From an uncultured Porphyromonas sp. (GTDB lineage: Bacteria; Bacteroidota; Bacteroidia; Bacteroidales; Porphyromonadaceae), in contig CAMXXM010000114.1 in the NCBI GenBank assembly GCA_947253195.1, positions 1 through 5,427 on the forward strand: a DNA stretch of 5,427 bases. The letters run 5' to 3'. This document shows, piece by piece, positions 1 through 5,427 of this stretch (positions are counted from its first letter, which is position 1; each line of letters begins with the position of its first letter). Made by a program: the position numbers and the translations under genes. Below the pieces are notes generated by a model, which did not search any database, was not told the DNA's origin, and was given only the letters and a program-made list of their open reading frames with translations.

Positions 1-93
1 GCTCACGAGTACGCTGAGAAGCGTCGTCGCAACCACAAGGAGACTACCCCTGCTGCTACTGAGACTCCCGCTGAGGAGGCACAGGCAGAGTAA
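1..93 (+). CDS. rpsF: Small ribosomal subunit protein bS6, C-terminal end (5' partial)
   Basis: Only the last 30 codons are present, ending in TAA at 91-93; the start lies left of the window. The visible peptide begins AHEYAEKRRRNHKE, a basic stretch, and then becomes a low-complexity tail rich in Thr, Ala, Pro and Glu that ends EEAQAE. The conserved fold of bS6 is not visible, so the identity rests mainly on position: rpsF directly before rpsR and rplI is the widespread bacterial order (in E. coli with priB between). bS6 binds 16S rRNA on the platform of the 30S subunit as a pair with bS18, the product of the next gene. The gap to rpsR is 31 bases. Acidic tails are known on bS6 from other bacteria; in E. 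coli the tail is extended with glutamates by RimK. Whether that happens here cannot be seen. Confidence 0.78.
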   Translation, partial: AHEYAEKRRRNHKETTPAATETPAEEAQAE

Positions 94-124
94 AGATCCG
101 GTAACCCAAGCAAACTGACATATC

Positions 125-406
125 ATGGCAAAGAAGACATACAACAAGGGCAGAGCCAAGATGCGCTACCTCACCCAGCTGACTCGCGACAAGCAGAAGT
201 ACTGTCGCTTCAAGAAGGCCGGCATCAACTACATCGACTACAAGGACCCTGAGTACCTCAAGAGATTCCTCAACGAGCAGGGTAAGATCCTTCCACGTCG
301 CATCACCGGCAACTCGCTGAAGTTTCAGCGCCGCGTTGCTCAGGCGGTCAAGCGTGCTCGCCACCTTGCCCTCCTCCCCTACGTTACCGACCTGATGGAG
401 AGGTAA
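125..406 (+). CDS. rpsR: Small ribosomal subunit protein bS18
   Basis: This complete 93-residue protein matches bS18 along its length: KYCRF (25-29), IDYKD (37-41), [10 protein letters not shown] (53-62), then the basic helix region ending [11 protein letters not shown]. bS18 sits on the platform of the 30S subunit, bound to bS6 near the mRNA exit. The conserved core starts near residue 22, so the protein has about 18 more N-terminal residues than the 75-residue E. coli protein, and they are strongly basic ([14 protein letters not shown]). From memory, bS18 of this phylum is often longer than in E. coli. The ATG is the first one after rpsF, and the product opens MAKK. The 31 bases before it show no Shine-Dalgarno sequence, which is normal in Bacteroidetes. 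In Flavobacterium ribosomes bS18, bS6 and bS21 have been reported to sequester the anti-Shine-Dalgarno end of 16S rRNA. The gene lies between rpsF and rplI and is presumably cotranscribed with both. Confidence 0.97.
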   Translation: MAKKTYNKGRAKMRYLTQLTRDKQKYCRFKKAGINYIDYKDPEYLKRFLNEQGKILPRRITGNSLKFQRRVAQAVKRARHLALLPYVTDLMER

Positions 407-440
407 TCCGGGAGTCAGACAATCATTTGAGAATACTAAA

Positions 441-445
441 AGGAG
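441..445 (+). promoter_or_regulatory. Shine-Dalgarno sequence before rplI
   Basis: AGGAG lies 7 bases before the ATG of rplI, in an A-rich leader (ACTAAAAGGAGACAGAAT). It is a textbook Shine-Dalgarno sequence in both composition and spacing. The starts of rpsR, dxs, trkA and trkH show nothing comparable, so rplI is the exception here. Bacteroidetes generally do not rely on this pairing because the anti-Shine-Dalgarno is sequestered in their ribosomes, so whether the site is used is uncertain. It does support 453 as the rplI start. Confidence 0.6.
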
Positions 446-452
446 ACAGAAT

Positions 453-1019
453 ATGAAACTTATTTTGAAAGAGGATGTCCGTAACCTCGGCTTCAAGAAC
501 GAGATCGTAGACGTGAAGCCCGGATATGGTCGCAACTTTCTAATCCCTAAGGGTATGGCTGTGCTCGCTACCGAGAGCGCAATCCGCATACACGAGGAGA
601 ACCTCCGTCAGCAGGCAGGTAAGCTCGAGGCCTTCAAGGCTGAGGCGCAGAAGCGTGCCGACAAGCTGAGCGGCGCCAAGGTGGAGCTCTCCGCCAAGAC
701 CTCCTCTACCGGCAGCCTCTACGGCTCCATCACCACCACTATGGTGGCTGACGAGCTGGAGGCTCAGGGCTATGAGATCAATCGCAAGATGATCGAGATG
801 CCCGGCATCAAGGAGATCGGTCAGTACGTTGCCAAGATTCGCTTCCACAAGGATATCGCCGTCGACGTGCCTGTCATTGTCACCAGCGAGAATCCTGAGG
901 ATCTCAAGCTCCCGAAGGAGGAGGAGAAGCCGGCTGAGGAGCCTGTTGCTGCCTCCAACGAGGAGCAGGAGGGCGAGGAGGCTGCTGCTGAGAGCAACAA
1001 GGCAGAGTCTGCTGAGTAA
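453..1019 (+). CDS. rplI: Large ribosomal subunit protein bL9 with acidic C-terminal tail
   Basis: The first 145 or so residues are a full bL9. The N-terminal rRNA-binding domain carries the family signature from G13 to T40, with the pattern GxxNxxxxVxxGYxxNFLxxxGxAxxxT all present. A long charged helix follows (about 41-74), then the C-terminal domain with GSLYGSITTTMVADEL (87-102). bL9 binds 23S rRNA near the base of the L1 stalk of the 50S subunit and reaches out from the ribosome; in E. coli it affects frame maintenance and fidelity. At 188 residues it is about 40 longer than the 149-residue E. coli protein. The excess is a low-complexity tail (about 146-188) of Glu, Ala, Pro and Ser, with 16 acidic and 4 basic residues, probably disordered. 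The ATG at 453 has a good Shine-Dalgarno and gives the standard MKLILKEDV start. The gap from rpsR is 46 bases, and a terminator follows. Confidence 0.97.
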   Translation: MKLILKEDVRNLGFKNEIVDVKPGYGRNFLIPKGMAVLATESAIRIHEENLRQQAGKLEAFKAEAQKRADKLSGAKVELSAKTSSTGSLYGSITTTMVADELEAQGYEINRKMIEMPGIKEIGQYVAKIRFHKDIAVDVPVIVTSENPEDLKLPKEEEKPAEEPVAASNEEQEGEEAAAESNKAESAE

Positions 1020-1043
1020 TCCTTAGCACTTACCCATTAGCAC

Positions 1044-1079
1044 AAGGGGCGTGTCGGTTAGCCGGCACGCCCCTTTTTT
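1044..1079 (+). terminator. Intrinsic terminator of the rpsF-rpsR-rplI operon
   Basis: A near-perfect hairpin starts 24 bases after the rplI stop. The left arm AAGGGGCGTGTCGG (1044-1057) pairs with CCGGCACGCCCCTT (1062-1075) over 14 base pairs, with one G-U wobble (1054/1065) and the four-base loop TTAG. Six T residues (1074-1079) follow; the first two also close the stem. This is a classic factor-independent terminator. It separates the ribosomal protein unit from dxs. No matching A-run precedes the left arm beyond two bases, so it looks one-directional. Confidence 0.93.
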
Positions 1080-1150
1080 ATTCCTCACTATTTTGGACTG
1101 TCCTTCTTCCGGATCTGGGAGGGGTATGGCGAACTAATGTCGGTAATAGA

Positions 1151-1186
1151 ATTGACTGATCACTACCTACTGGTGGTCAGCCCAAT
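1151..1186. repeat. Inverted repeat / potential hairpin upstream of dxs
   Basis: CTGATCAC (1156-1163) pairs with GTGGTCAG (1173-1180) over 8 base pairs with one G-U wobble and a 9-base loop. After a small 1x2 internal loop, ATTG (1151-1154) pairs with CAAT (1183-1186). There is no T-run on either side, so it is not a terminator. It lies about 120 bases upstream of the predicted dxs promoter. It could be a DNA operator, part of an upstream leader if a further promoter exists, or chance. Confidence 0.4.
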
Positions 1187-1200
1187 GTGAGTGGACATAC

Positions 1201-1234
1201 GGAGTCGAAGAAACATTATAACAATTGGGACTCC
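1201..1234. repeat. Short inverted repeat GGAGTC...GACTCC
   Basis: GGAGTC (1201-1206) is an exact reverse complement of GACTCC (1229-1234), separated by 22 AT-rich bases. Six base pairs across a 22-base loop is weak as RNA structure, and more plausible as paired half-sites for a DNA-binding protein, if it means anything. It begins 14 bases after the preceding inverted repeat. Confidence 0.25.
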
Positions 1235-1306
1235 TTGTGATGATTGCGTTGTAATGCTTTCTTTCCGGAGCGAAGTCTGAAGCCAAGGGAAAGGGGTAAA
1301 AATGGG

Positions 1307-1314
1307 TATATTTG
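1307..1314 (+). promoter_or_regulatory. Bacteroidetes-type -7 promoter element for dxs
   Basis: TATATTTG matches the Bacteroidetes primary-sigma -7 consensus TAnnTTTG at every fixed position and is followed by C, as is common. The expected -33 TTTG about 19-20 bases upstream is not evident (the sequence there is AGCCAAGGGAAAGG), so the call rests on the -7 box. Transcription would start near 1320, leaving a leader of roughly 15-20 bases before the ATG at 1337. This supports 1337 as the dxs start and would drive the dxs-trkA-trkH unit. Confidence 0.62.
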
Positions 1315-1336
1315 CGGTAAGAATAACGTTACGGCT

Positions 1337-3256
1337 ATGTGTGCTAAGAAAGACGACTGCTACTCTCTCCTCAGACATATCGACACTCCTGCGGATCTCA
1401 AGCGACTTGATCGCTCCCAGCTCCCACAGCTCTGCCGCGAGATCCGTCTCTACCTGACGGAGGTGCTGAGCCAGACTCCGGGACACTTCGGAGCCAGCAT
1501 GGGAGCTGTGGAGATCGCTATGGCGGTCCACTACGTCTACGATGCCCCTGAGGATAAGGTGATCTGGGATGTCGGGCACCAGGCCTATGCACACAAGCTA
1601 CTGACCGGCAGGAGGGAAGCATTCCCCACTCTACGGCAGTGGGGCGGCATCAGCGGCTTCCTCCACCCGGGGGAGAGCATCTACGATGCCTTTATCTCCG
1701 GCCATGCATCCAACTCAATCTCCGCCGCCGTCGGCTATGCTGCCGGCAGCAAGCTGGACCACAAGGACAATCATATCATCGCTGTGATCGGCGACGGAGC
1801 TCTCTCGGGAGGGCTCGCTTTTGAGGGACTGAATAACGTCTCCGAGCGACACAATAACATCCTCGTCATCCTCAATGACAACCACATCTCCATCGACCCG
1901 GCGACAGGTGGACTGAGCCGGTACCTAGTCAAGTTTATCACCAGCCCGGAGTACAATAAGCTCCGCAACATAGGGGCAAAGGGGCTCTCCAAGCTCAATC
2001 TGCTCACCGACTCGCGGAAGCGAAACCTTCAGCGCTTCAATAACAGCATCAAGGCACTGATGACCGACGAGGGGAATTTCTTCGAGGACTTCAGCATGCG
2101 TTACTTCGGTCCCATTGATGGCAACGACATCGAGACCTTTGTCTCTGTGCTGGAGGCGATCAAGGACTTTGAGGGACCTAAGCTGCTCCATGTCAAGACG
2201 GTCAAGGGAAAGGGATACAAGCCTGCCGAGGACAGCTCCGTCCTCTGGCATGCCCCGGGACGTTTCGACCTCCGCACAGGGGAGCTAGCAAAGAAGGACA
2301 AGAAAAATGGAGAACCGGAGAAGTTTCAGGAGGTCTTTGGGAAAACCTTGGTCGACCTTGCCGACCTCGACGACCGGGTCGTAGGCATCACTCCCGCCAT
2401 GATCTCGGGGAGCTCCATGGGCTATATGCTCCATAAGTACCCGGACCGGGTCTTCGATGTCGGTATCGCTGAGGGGCACGCAGTCACATTCTCCGCCGGT
2501 CTGGCCCTAGAGGGGCAGATCCCCTTCTGCAACATTTACTCCACCTTCCTCCAGCGGGCAGTGGACGAAGTGATCCACGACGTGGCGGAGCAGAGAGCCC
2601 CGGTGATCCTCTGCGTCGATCGGGCCGGGCTTGTCGGCAATGACGGGATGACCCATCAGGGTCTCTATGACCTCGCCTACCTGCGCGCCATCCCCGGCCT
2701 GACACTGATGTCACCGATCGATGAGTGGGAGCTGCGCATGATGATGTACACCGCCTATAAGCATAAGGACGAGGGTCCCTTCGTGATCCGCTACCCCCGC
2801 GGTGAGGGGAGCAATGGCAACTGGCGCATGCCACTGGAGGAGCTGCCGATCGGCAAGAGTGACGAGCTGGCTGTGGGGGAGGATCTGGTGATCGTAACCT
2901 ATGGTCCCGTGGGTGCTGTGGCTCAGCGCGTCATAGAGCGCCTGAGGGAGGAGAAGGAGCAATCGGTGGGGCTGATCAATCTGCGCTTCCTCAAGCCCCT
3001 TGACACAGAGATGCTGGATGAGCTCCCCAAGCGGTATCGTCAGATCCTCACCATCGAGGATGCGGCTCTCGCAGGAGGGATGGGGAGTACCCTCCTTGAG
3101 TACTATGCCGACCGAGGGGTGACGATCCCGATCCACCGTCTCGGAGTCGGAGACGAGTACATCCGCCATGGGGATGTATCGATACAGCGTGCCTATGTAG
3201 GCATCGATGAGGAGGGGATAAGGGCTGAGGTGGAGAGCCTCCTGGATAGAGTATAA
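1337..3256 (+). CDS. dxs: 1-deoxy-D-xylulose-5-phosphate synthase
   Basis: Dxs condenses pyruvate and glyceraldehyde 3-phosphate, using thiamine diphosphate, to make 1-deoxyxylulose 5-phosphate. This is the first step of the MEP isoprenoid pathway and also feeds thiamine and pyridoxal synthesis. It is a cytosolic homodimer. With the ATG at 1337 the protein has 639 residues, close to the usual 620-640. Residues aligned by eye to the E. coli enzyme are present: His50 (H49), Mg/ThDP motif GDGA from 152 with Asp153 and Asn182, His305 in WHAPGRFD (H299), catalytic Glu379 (E370), Arg429 (R420), Asp436 and His440 in DGMTHQG (D427, H431), and Arg488 in RYPRG (R478). The C-terminal transketolase domain is complete. 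Gly380 replaces Gln after the catalytic Glu, as I recall from Bacteroides Dxs. The usual DGHD reads DGND at 261-264. A TTG at 1244 would add 31 residues but lies upstream of the promoter. trkA follows after 3 bases. Confidence 0.97.
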   Translation: MCAKKDDCYSLLRHIDTPADLKRLDRSQLPQLCREIRLYLTEVLSQTPGHFGASMGAVEIAMAVHYVYDAPEDKVIWDVGHQAYAHKLLTGRREAFPTLRQWGGISGFLHPGESIYDAFISGHASNSISAAVGYAAGSKLDHKDNHIIAVIGDGALSGGLAFEGLNNVSERHNNILVILNDNHISIDPATGGLSRYLVKFITSPEYNKLRNIGAKGLSKLNLLTDSRKRNLQRFNNSIKALMTDEGNFFEDFSMRYFGPIDGNDIETFVSVLEAIKDFEGPKLLHVKTVKGKGYKPAEDSSVLWHAPGRFDLRTGELAKKDKKNGEPEKFQEVFGKTLVDLADLDDRVVGITPAMISGSSMGYMLHKYPDRVFDVGIAEGHAVTFSAGLALEGQIPFCNIYSTFLQRAVDEVIHDVAEQRAPVILCVDRAGLVGNDGMTHQGLYDLAYLRAIPGLTLMSPIDEWELRMMMYTAYKHKDEGPFVIRYPRGEGSNGNWRMPLEELPIGKSDELAVGEDLVIVTYGPVGAVAQRVIERLREEKEQSVGLINLRFLKPLDTEMLDELPKRYRQILTIEDAALAGGMGSTLLEYYADRGVTIPIHRLGVGDEYIRHGDVSIQRAYVGIDEEGIRAEVESLLDRV

Positions 3257-3259
3257 GCG

Positions 3260-4606
3260 ATGAGAGTATTTATAGTAGGAGCAGGCGAGACCGGTACCCA
3301 CCTGGCCAAGCTGATCAGCCAGCAGGAGCATCACGATGTGATCCTGATGGACGAGGATCCGGATAAGGTGGACTTTGCCTACGACAATTCGCTCGAGATC
3401 ATGCCCATCGTGGGCAACCCCACCTCCATCCGTCAGCTCAAGCATGCCGGCGTGGAGGGGGCGGATCTCTTCGTCGCTGTAACACCCTCCGAGAGCGCCA
3501 ATATCCTCGCCTGTATGATCGCTCACCGGATGGGGGTCAAGAAGACCCTCGCCCGAGTCAGCAACTACGACTACTTTCTCCCCGAGTACCTTCCCTACAT
3601 CAATGGTCTCGGTGTCGATGAAATGGTCTACCCGGAGGCACTGGCAGCCCAGGAGATCTACAATGGCCTCCGCCTACCTTGGACTCGCCAGTACTGGCGA
3701 CTCTTTGGCGGGCGGCTCCACCTCTGCGCCTCTCGCATCACGAAGCACTCCCCGATGCTGGGGAAGCGGCTCATGGAGCTGTCGGATCTTGACGAGAAGC
3801 ACTTCCACATCATCTCGATAGTCCGCGGTCGGGAGAGCTTTGTCCCGAGAGGAAATGACACTCTGGAGGCCAATGACATCGTTTACGTCGCCTGCAATAC
3901 TCAGAATCTGGACACCGCGCGCGAGTATTGCGGTCAGCCTAAGGTGGATGTCCGTAAGGTGATCATCATGGGGGGGAGCCACATTGCGCTCCGCACGTCA
4001 GAGCTACTTCCGCATGACATGAGCGTGAAGATCATCGAGCGGGACCTGGATAAGTGCCGAGAGATCTCCGAGCTGACCAACGACAACACCCTGGTCATTC
4101 ATGGTGATGCAGCCGACTCCGACCTCCTGATCTCGGAAGGGATCCGAAATACACAGGCATTCCTCGCGCTCACCGGCAGCTCCGAGATCAATATGATCGC
4201 AACGATGAACGCCAAGCACCTCGGCATCCCCCGCACCGTAGCAGAGATCGAGAATGTCGACTACCTCGACATCGCCAGCCAGCTCGGCATCGGTAACATC
4301 GTGAATAAGAAGATCATCGCTGCCAGCAAGATCATCCGTCACCTCCACCGGATAGATATATCGGATGCGAAGACGATGGCGATAGGTCATGGAGACGTGC
4401 TGGAGATCGTCATCACGGAGGGCAGCAGCATCACCAAAGCACCCATCAAGAACCTAAATATCCCCCGCAGCATCACTCTCGGAGGCTTCCTCAGGGATGG
4501 TGAGGTCTACCTCGTGGAGGGACATACGATCCTGAAGCCGGGAGATACCGTCCTCGTCTTCAATATCAACGCCAGCGATGCTGAGCTGGATGATCTATTT
4601 AAGTAA
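3260..4606 (+). CDS. trkA: Trk potassium uptake system, NAD-binding regulatory subunit TrkA
   Basis: TrkA is the cytosolic ring-forming subunit that binds nucleotides and gates the TrkH potassium pore. The 448 residues show the duplicated plan of full-length TrkA (E. coli 458): RCK_N1 (about 1-118), RCK_C1 (about 140-225), RCK_N2 (about 232-350) and RCK_C2 (about 365-448). The first Rossmann motif is intact, GAGETG (7-12), with Asp31 at the end of the second strand to hold the ribose. The second is degenerate: GGSHIA (238-243) has Ser and Ala where GxGxxG has glycines, although Glu260 and the HGDA segment (281-284) are kept. Each RCK_C ends with the expected Gly/Asp pattern (RGNDTLEANDIVYVA; LKPGDTVLVF). 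The ATG starts the first beta strand directly, 3 bases after dxs, with no Shine-Dalgarno. trkH follows 16 bases after the stop, so channel and regulator are adjacent. Confidence 0.96.
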   Translation: MRVFIVGAGETGTHLAKLISQQEHHDVILMDEDPDKVDFAYDNSLEIMPIVGNPTSIRQLKHAGVEGADLFVAVTPSESANILACMIAHRMGVKKTLARVSNYDYFLPEYLPYINGLGVDEMVYPEALAAQEIYNGLRLPWTRQYWRLFGGRLHLCASRITKHSPMLGKRLMELSDLDEKHFHIISIVRGRESFVPRGNDTLEANDIVYVACNTQNLDTAREYCGQPKVDVRKVIIMGGSHIALRTSELLPHDMSVKIIERDLDKCREISELTNDNTLVIHGDAADSDLLISEGIRNTQAFLALTGSSEINMIATMNAKHLGIPRTVAEIENVDYLDIASQLGIGNIVNKKIIAASKIIRHLHRIDISDAKTMAIGHGDVLEIVITEGSSITKAPIKNLNIPRSITLGGFLRDGEVYLVEGHTILKPGDTVLVFNINASDAELDDLFK

Positions 4607-4622
4607 AGTACCGAGCTGAGCC

Positions 4623-5427
4623 ATGCTAAGGGAAGACTTTTTCGTAGACGACTACCAGCCGACAAAGCGACTCCTCAACTTCCGCTTTGTCCTCAGGACG
4701 ATGGGCGAGCTCTGTATGGTGCTCTTCCCATTCCTCGTCATCGCCCTCTTCATCTCGCTCTATTACTCGTATGATACCGGGACAAGACCGCTTGCCATCA
4801 CTGCCGGTGTCGATGCGGCTGTGGGAGCCCTGCTGATCCTTCTCGGCAAGGATCAGGGAAATACCAATATAGGCTCTCGCGAGGGAGTCATGACGGTAAC
4901 GATCAGCTGGTTCTTAATCTCCCTCATCGGCATGCTCCCCTACCTGCTGGGCGGCTACATCACCTCGGCACCGGCGGCATTCTTTGAGGCCATGTCCGGC
5001 TTTACCACCACAGGAGGTACAGTCATCACTCGGGTGGAGGACATACCTCGGAGCATCCTCTTTTGGCGCGCATCGACACAGTGGCTCGGTGGACTGGGCA
5101 TCATCGCCTTCCTCGTCGCACTCATCCCAATGTCGGGTCAGCGGGCGACGACGATCTTCAATAGCGAAGCGACCGGGGTGACGCACGAGAAGTTTGACCC
5201 CCATATTGGAACCATGGCGAAGTGGCTGATCATCATCTACGTCAGCTTCACGATCCTCTGCATCCTGCTCTTCGGTATCGGTCCTATGAGCTGGTACGAT
5301 GCGGTCTGCCACACCTTCTCGTGTGTATCGACGGGAGGCTTCAGCACCCACTCCGAGTCAATCGGCTTCTTCCACTCCACCTACATAGAGCTGGTCGCTG
5401 TCTTCTTTATGCTACTCGGAGCGACGC
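4623..5427 (+). CDS. trkH: Trk potassium uptake system, membrane pore subunit TrkH (3' partial)
   Basis: An open frame of 268 codons runs from ATG 4623 to the window edge without a stop, a little over half of a typical 480-500 residue TrkH. TrkH belongs to the Trk/Ktr/HKT superfamily, with four membrane-pore-membrane repeats forming a K+ path in the inner membrane. Visible are hydrophobic segments at about 28-48, 58-75 and 91-111, the first pore loop FEAMSGFTTTGGTV (121-134) with its filter Gly, then QWLGGLGI (153-160), a helix-like stretch to 170, a hydrophobic segment 201-220, the second pore loop with VSTGGFSTH (235-243), and the start of another membrane segment at 254. The N-terminus (MLREDFFVDDYQ...) is a hydrophilic lead of about 20 residues before the conserved NFRFVLRTMG. 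Met27 is a possible but less likely start, since using it would cut into that block. The frame lies 16 bases after trkA and presumably shares its transcript. Confidence 0.95.
   Translation, partial: MLREDFFVDDYQPTKRLLNFRFVLRTMGELCMVLFPFLVIALFISLYYSYDTGTRPLAITAGVDAAVGALLILLGKDQGNTNIGSREGVMTVTISWFLISLIGMLPYLLGGYITSAPAAFFEAMSGFTTTGGTVITRVEDIPRSILFWRASTQWLGGLGIIAFLVALIPMSGQRATTIFNSEATGVTHEKFDPHIGTMAKWLIIIYVSFTILCILLFGIGPMSWYDAVCHTFSCVSTGGFSTHSESIGFFHSTYIELVAVFFMLLGAT

Larger units (their letters stand above)
1080..1306. other. Non-coding intergenic region between rplI terminator and dxs promoter
   Basis: No gene can be supported here. All frames are broken by stops apart from very short ORFs. 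The best is a 17-codon ORF at 1137-1190 (MSVIELTDHYLLVVSPM), with no convincing initiation signal and no run of a regulatory amino acid that would suggest an attenuator leader. An in-frame TTG at 1244 would extend dxs upstream by 31 codons, but that extension runs across the predicted promoter and is not Dxs-like. The region holds two inverted repeats, annotated separately, and is more AT-rich around 1190-1260 than the genes on either side. Confidence 0.7.

Noticed and set aside
56..589. A 177-codon open frame on the minus strand across rpsF, rpsR and rplI
   Set aside because: It is antisense to three ribosomal protein genes. Its length is explained by the strong codon bias of the + strand genes, and the product is not recognisable.
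829..1026. A 65-codon + strand frame rich in Arg and Ser overlapping the end of rplI
   Set aside because: It is a shifted reading of the GAG/GCT-rich tail of rplI. The Arg/Ser composition is the expected frame shadow, and rplI itself is intact.
1089..1096. TATTTTGG as a second Bacteroidetes -7 box upstream of the inverted repeats
   Set aside because: The spacing inside the motif is one base short of TAnnTTTG, there is no suitable -33 element, and it lies only ten bases after the terminator T-run. It is too weak to annotate.
1137..1190. A 17-codon ORF (MSVIELTDHYLLVVSPM) as a possible leader peptide
   Set aside because: It has no well-placed ribosome-binding site, no run of regulatory codons and no terminator/antiterminator pair, and it lies upstream of the predicted dxs promoter. 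ORFs this short occur by chance.
2462..2476. Gly380 after the catalytic Glu of Dxs as a novel active-site substitution
   Set aside because: IAEGHAVTF is, as I recall it, the normal form in Bacteroides and related Dxs proteins. It marks lineage and is not new.
2711..3526. A 271-codon open frame on the minus strand across the dxs-trkA junction
   Set aside because: It lies wholly antisense to the conserved C-terminus of Dxs and N-terminus of TrkA. Its translation resembles no family I know and looks like the complement of biased codons. No promoter or ribosome-binding signal supports it.
4914..5351. A 145-codon minus-strand frame opposite trkH
   Set aside because: The + strand here encodes clear TrkH pore-loop motifs. 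The reverse frame gives an unrecognisable charged protein typical of an antisense shadow of a membrane protein gene.

Overview
The window reads as ordinary core chromosome of a Bacteroidales bacterium, most likely Porphyromonas or a close relative. Three things point there. The Dxs protein carries IAEGHAVTF at the catalytic glutamate, where the proteobacterial enzyme has IAEQHAVTF. The gene order dxs-trkA-trkH is one I associate with Bacteroidetes. The sequence upstream of dxs has a perfect match to the Bacteroidetes -7 promoter box TAnnTTTG, and most starts lack a Shine-Dalgarno sequence. The coding DNA looks fairly GC-rich by eye (about 55%, not computed), so I do not name a species.

Layout. 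All genes lie on the + strand. Positions 1-1019 hold a ribosomal protein operon: the 3' end of rpsF (bS6), complete rpsR (bS18) and complete rplI (bL9). It closes with a strong intrinsic terminator at 1044-1079. A non-coding stretch of about 255 bases follows, with two inverted repeats and then a Bacteroidetes-type promoter at 1307-1314. That promoter begins a second, tightly packed unit: dxs (1337-3256), trkA (3260-4606) and the first 268 codons of trkH (from 4623, running off the right edge). The gaps inside this unit are 3 and 16 bases, which fits one transcript.

Function. The first unit supplies two proteins of the small-subunit platform and one of the L1-stalk region of the large subunit. 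The second joins the first enzyme of the MEP isoprenoid pathway to a Trk potassium-uptake system: TrkA is the cytosolic nucleotide-binding regulator and TrkH the membrane pore. They share no substrate; the link is presumably co-expression of growth-related functions.

No mobile element, CRISPR array, tRNA, toxin or defence gene, or evident new system is visible. The most useful second looks are the acidic tail of bL9, the lone Shine-Dalgarno before rplI, a DGHD-to-DGND change in Dxs, the degenerate second Rossmann motif in TrkA, and the paired inverted repeats upstream of the dxs promoter.
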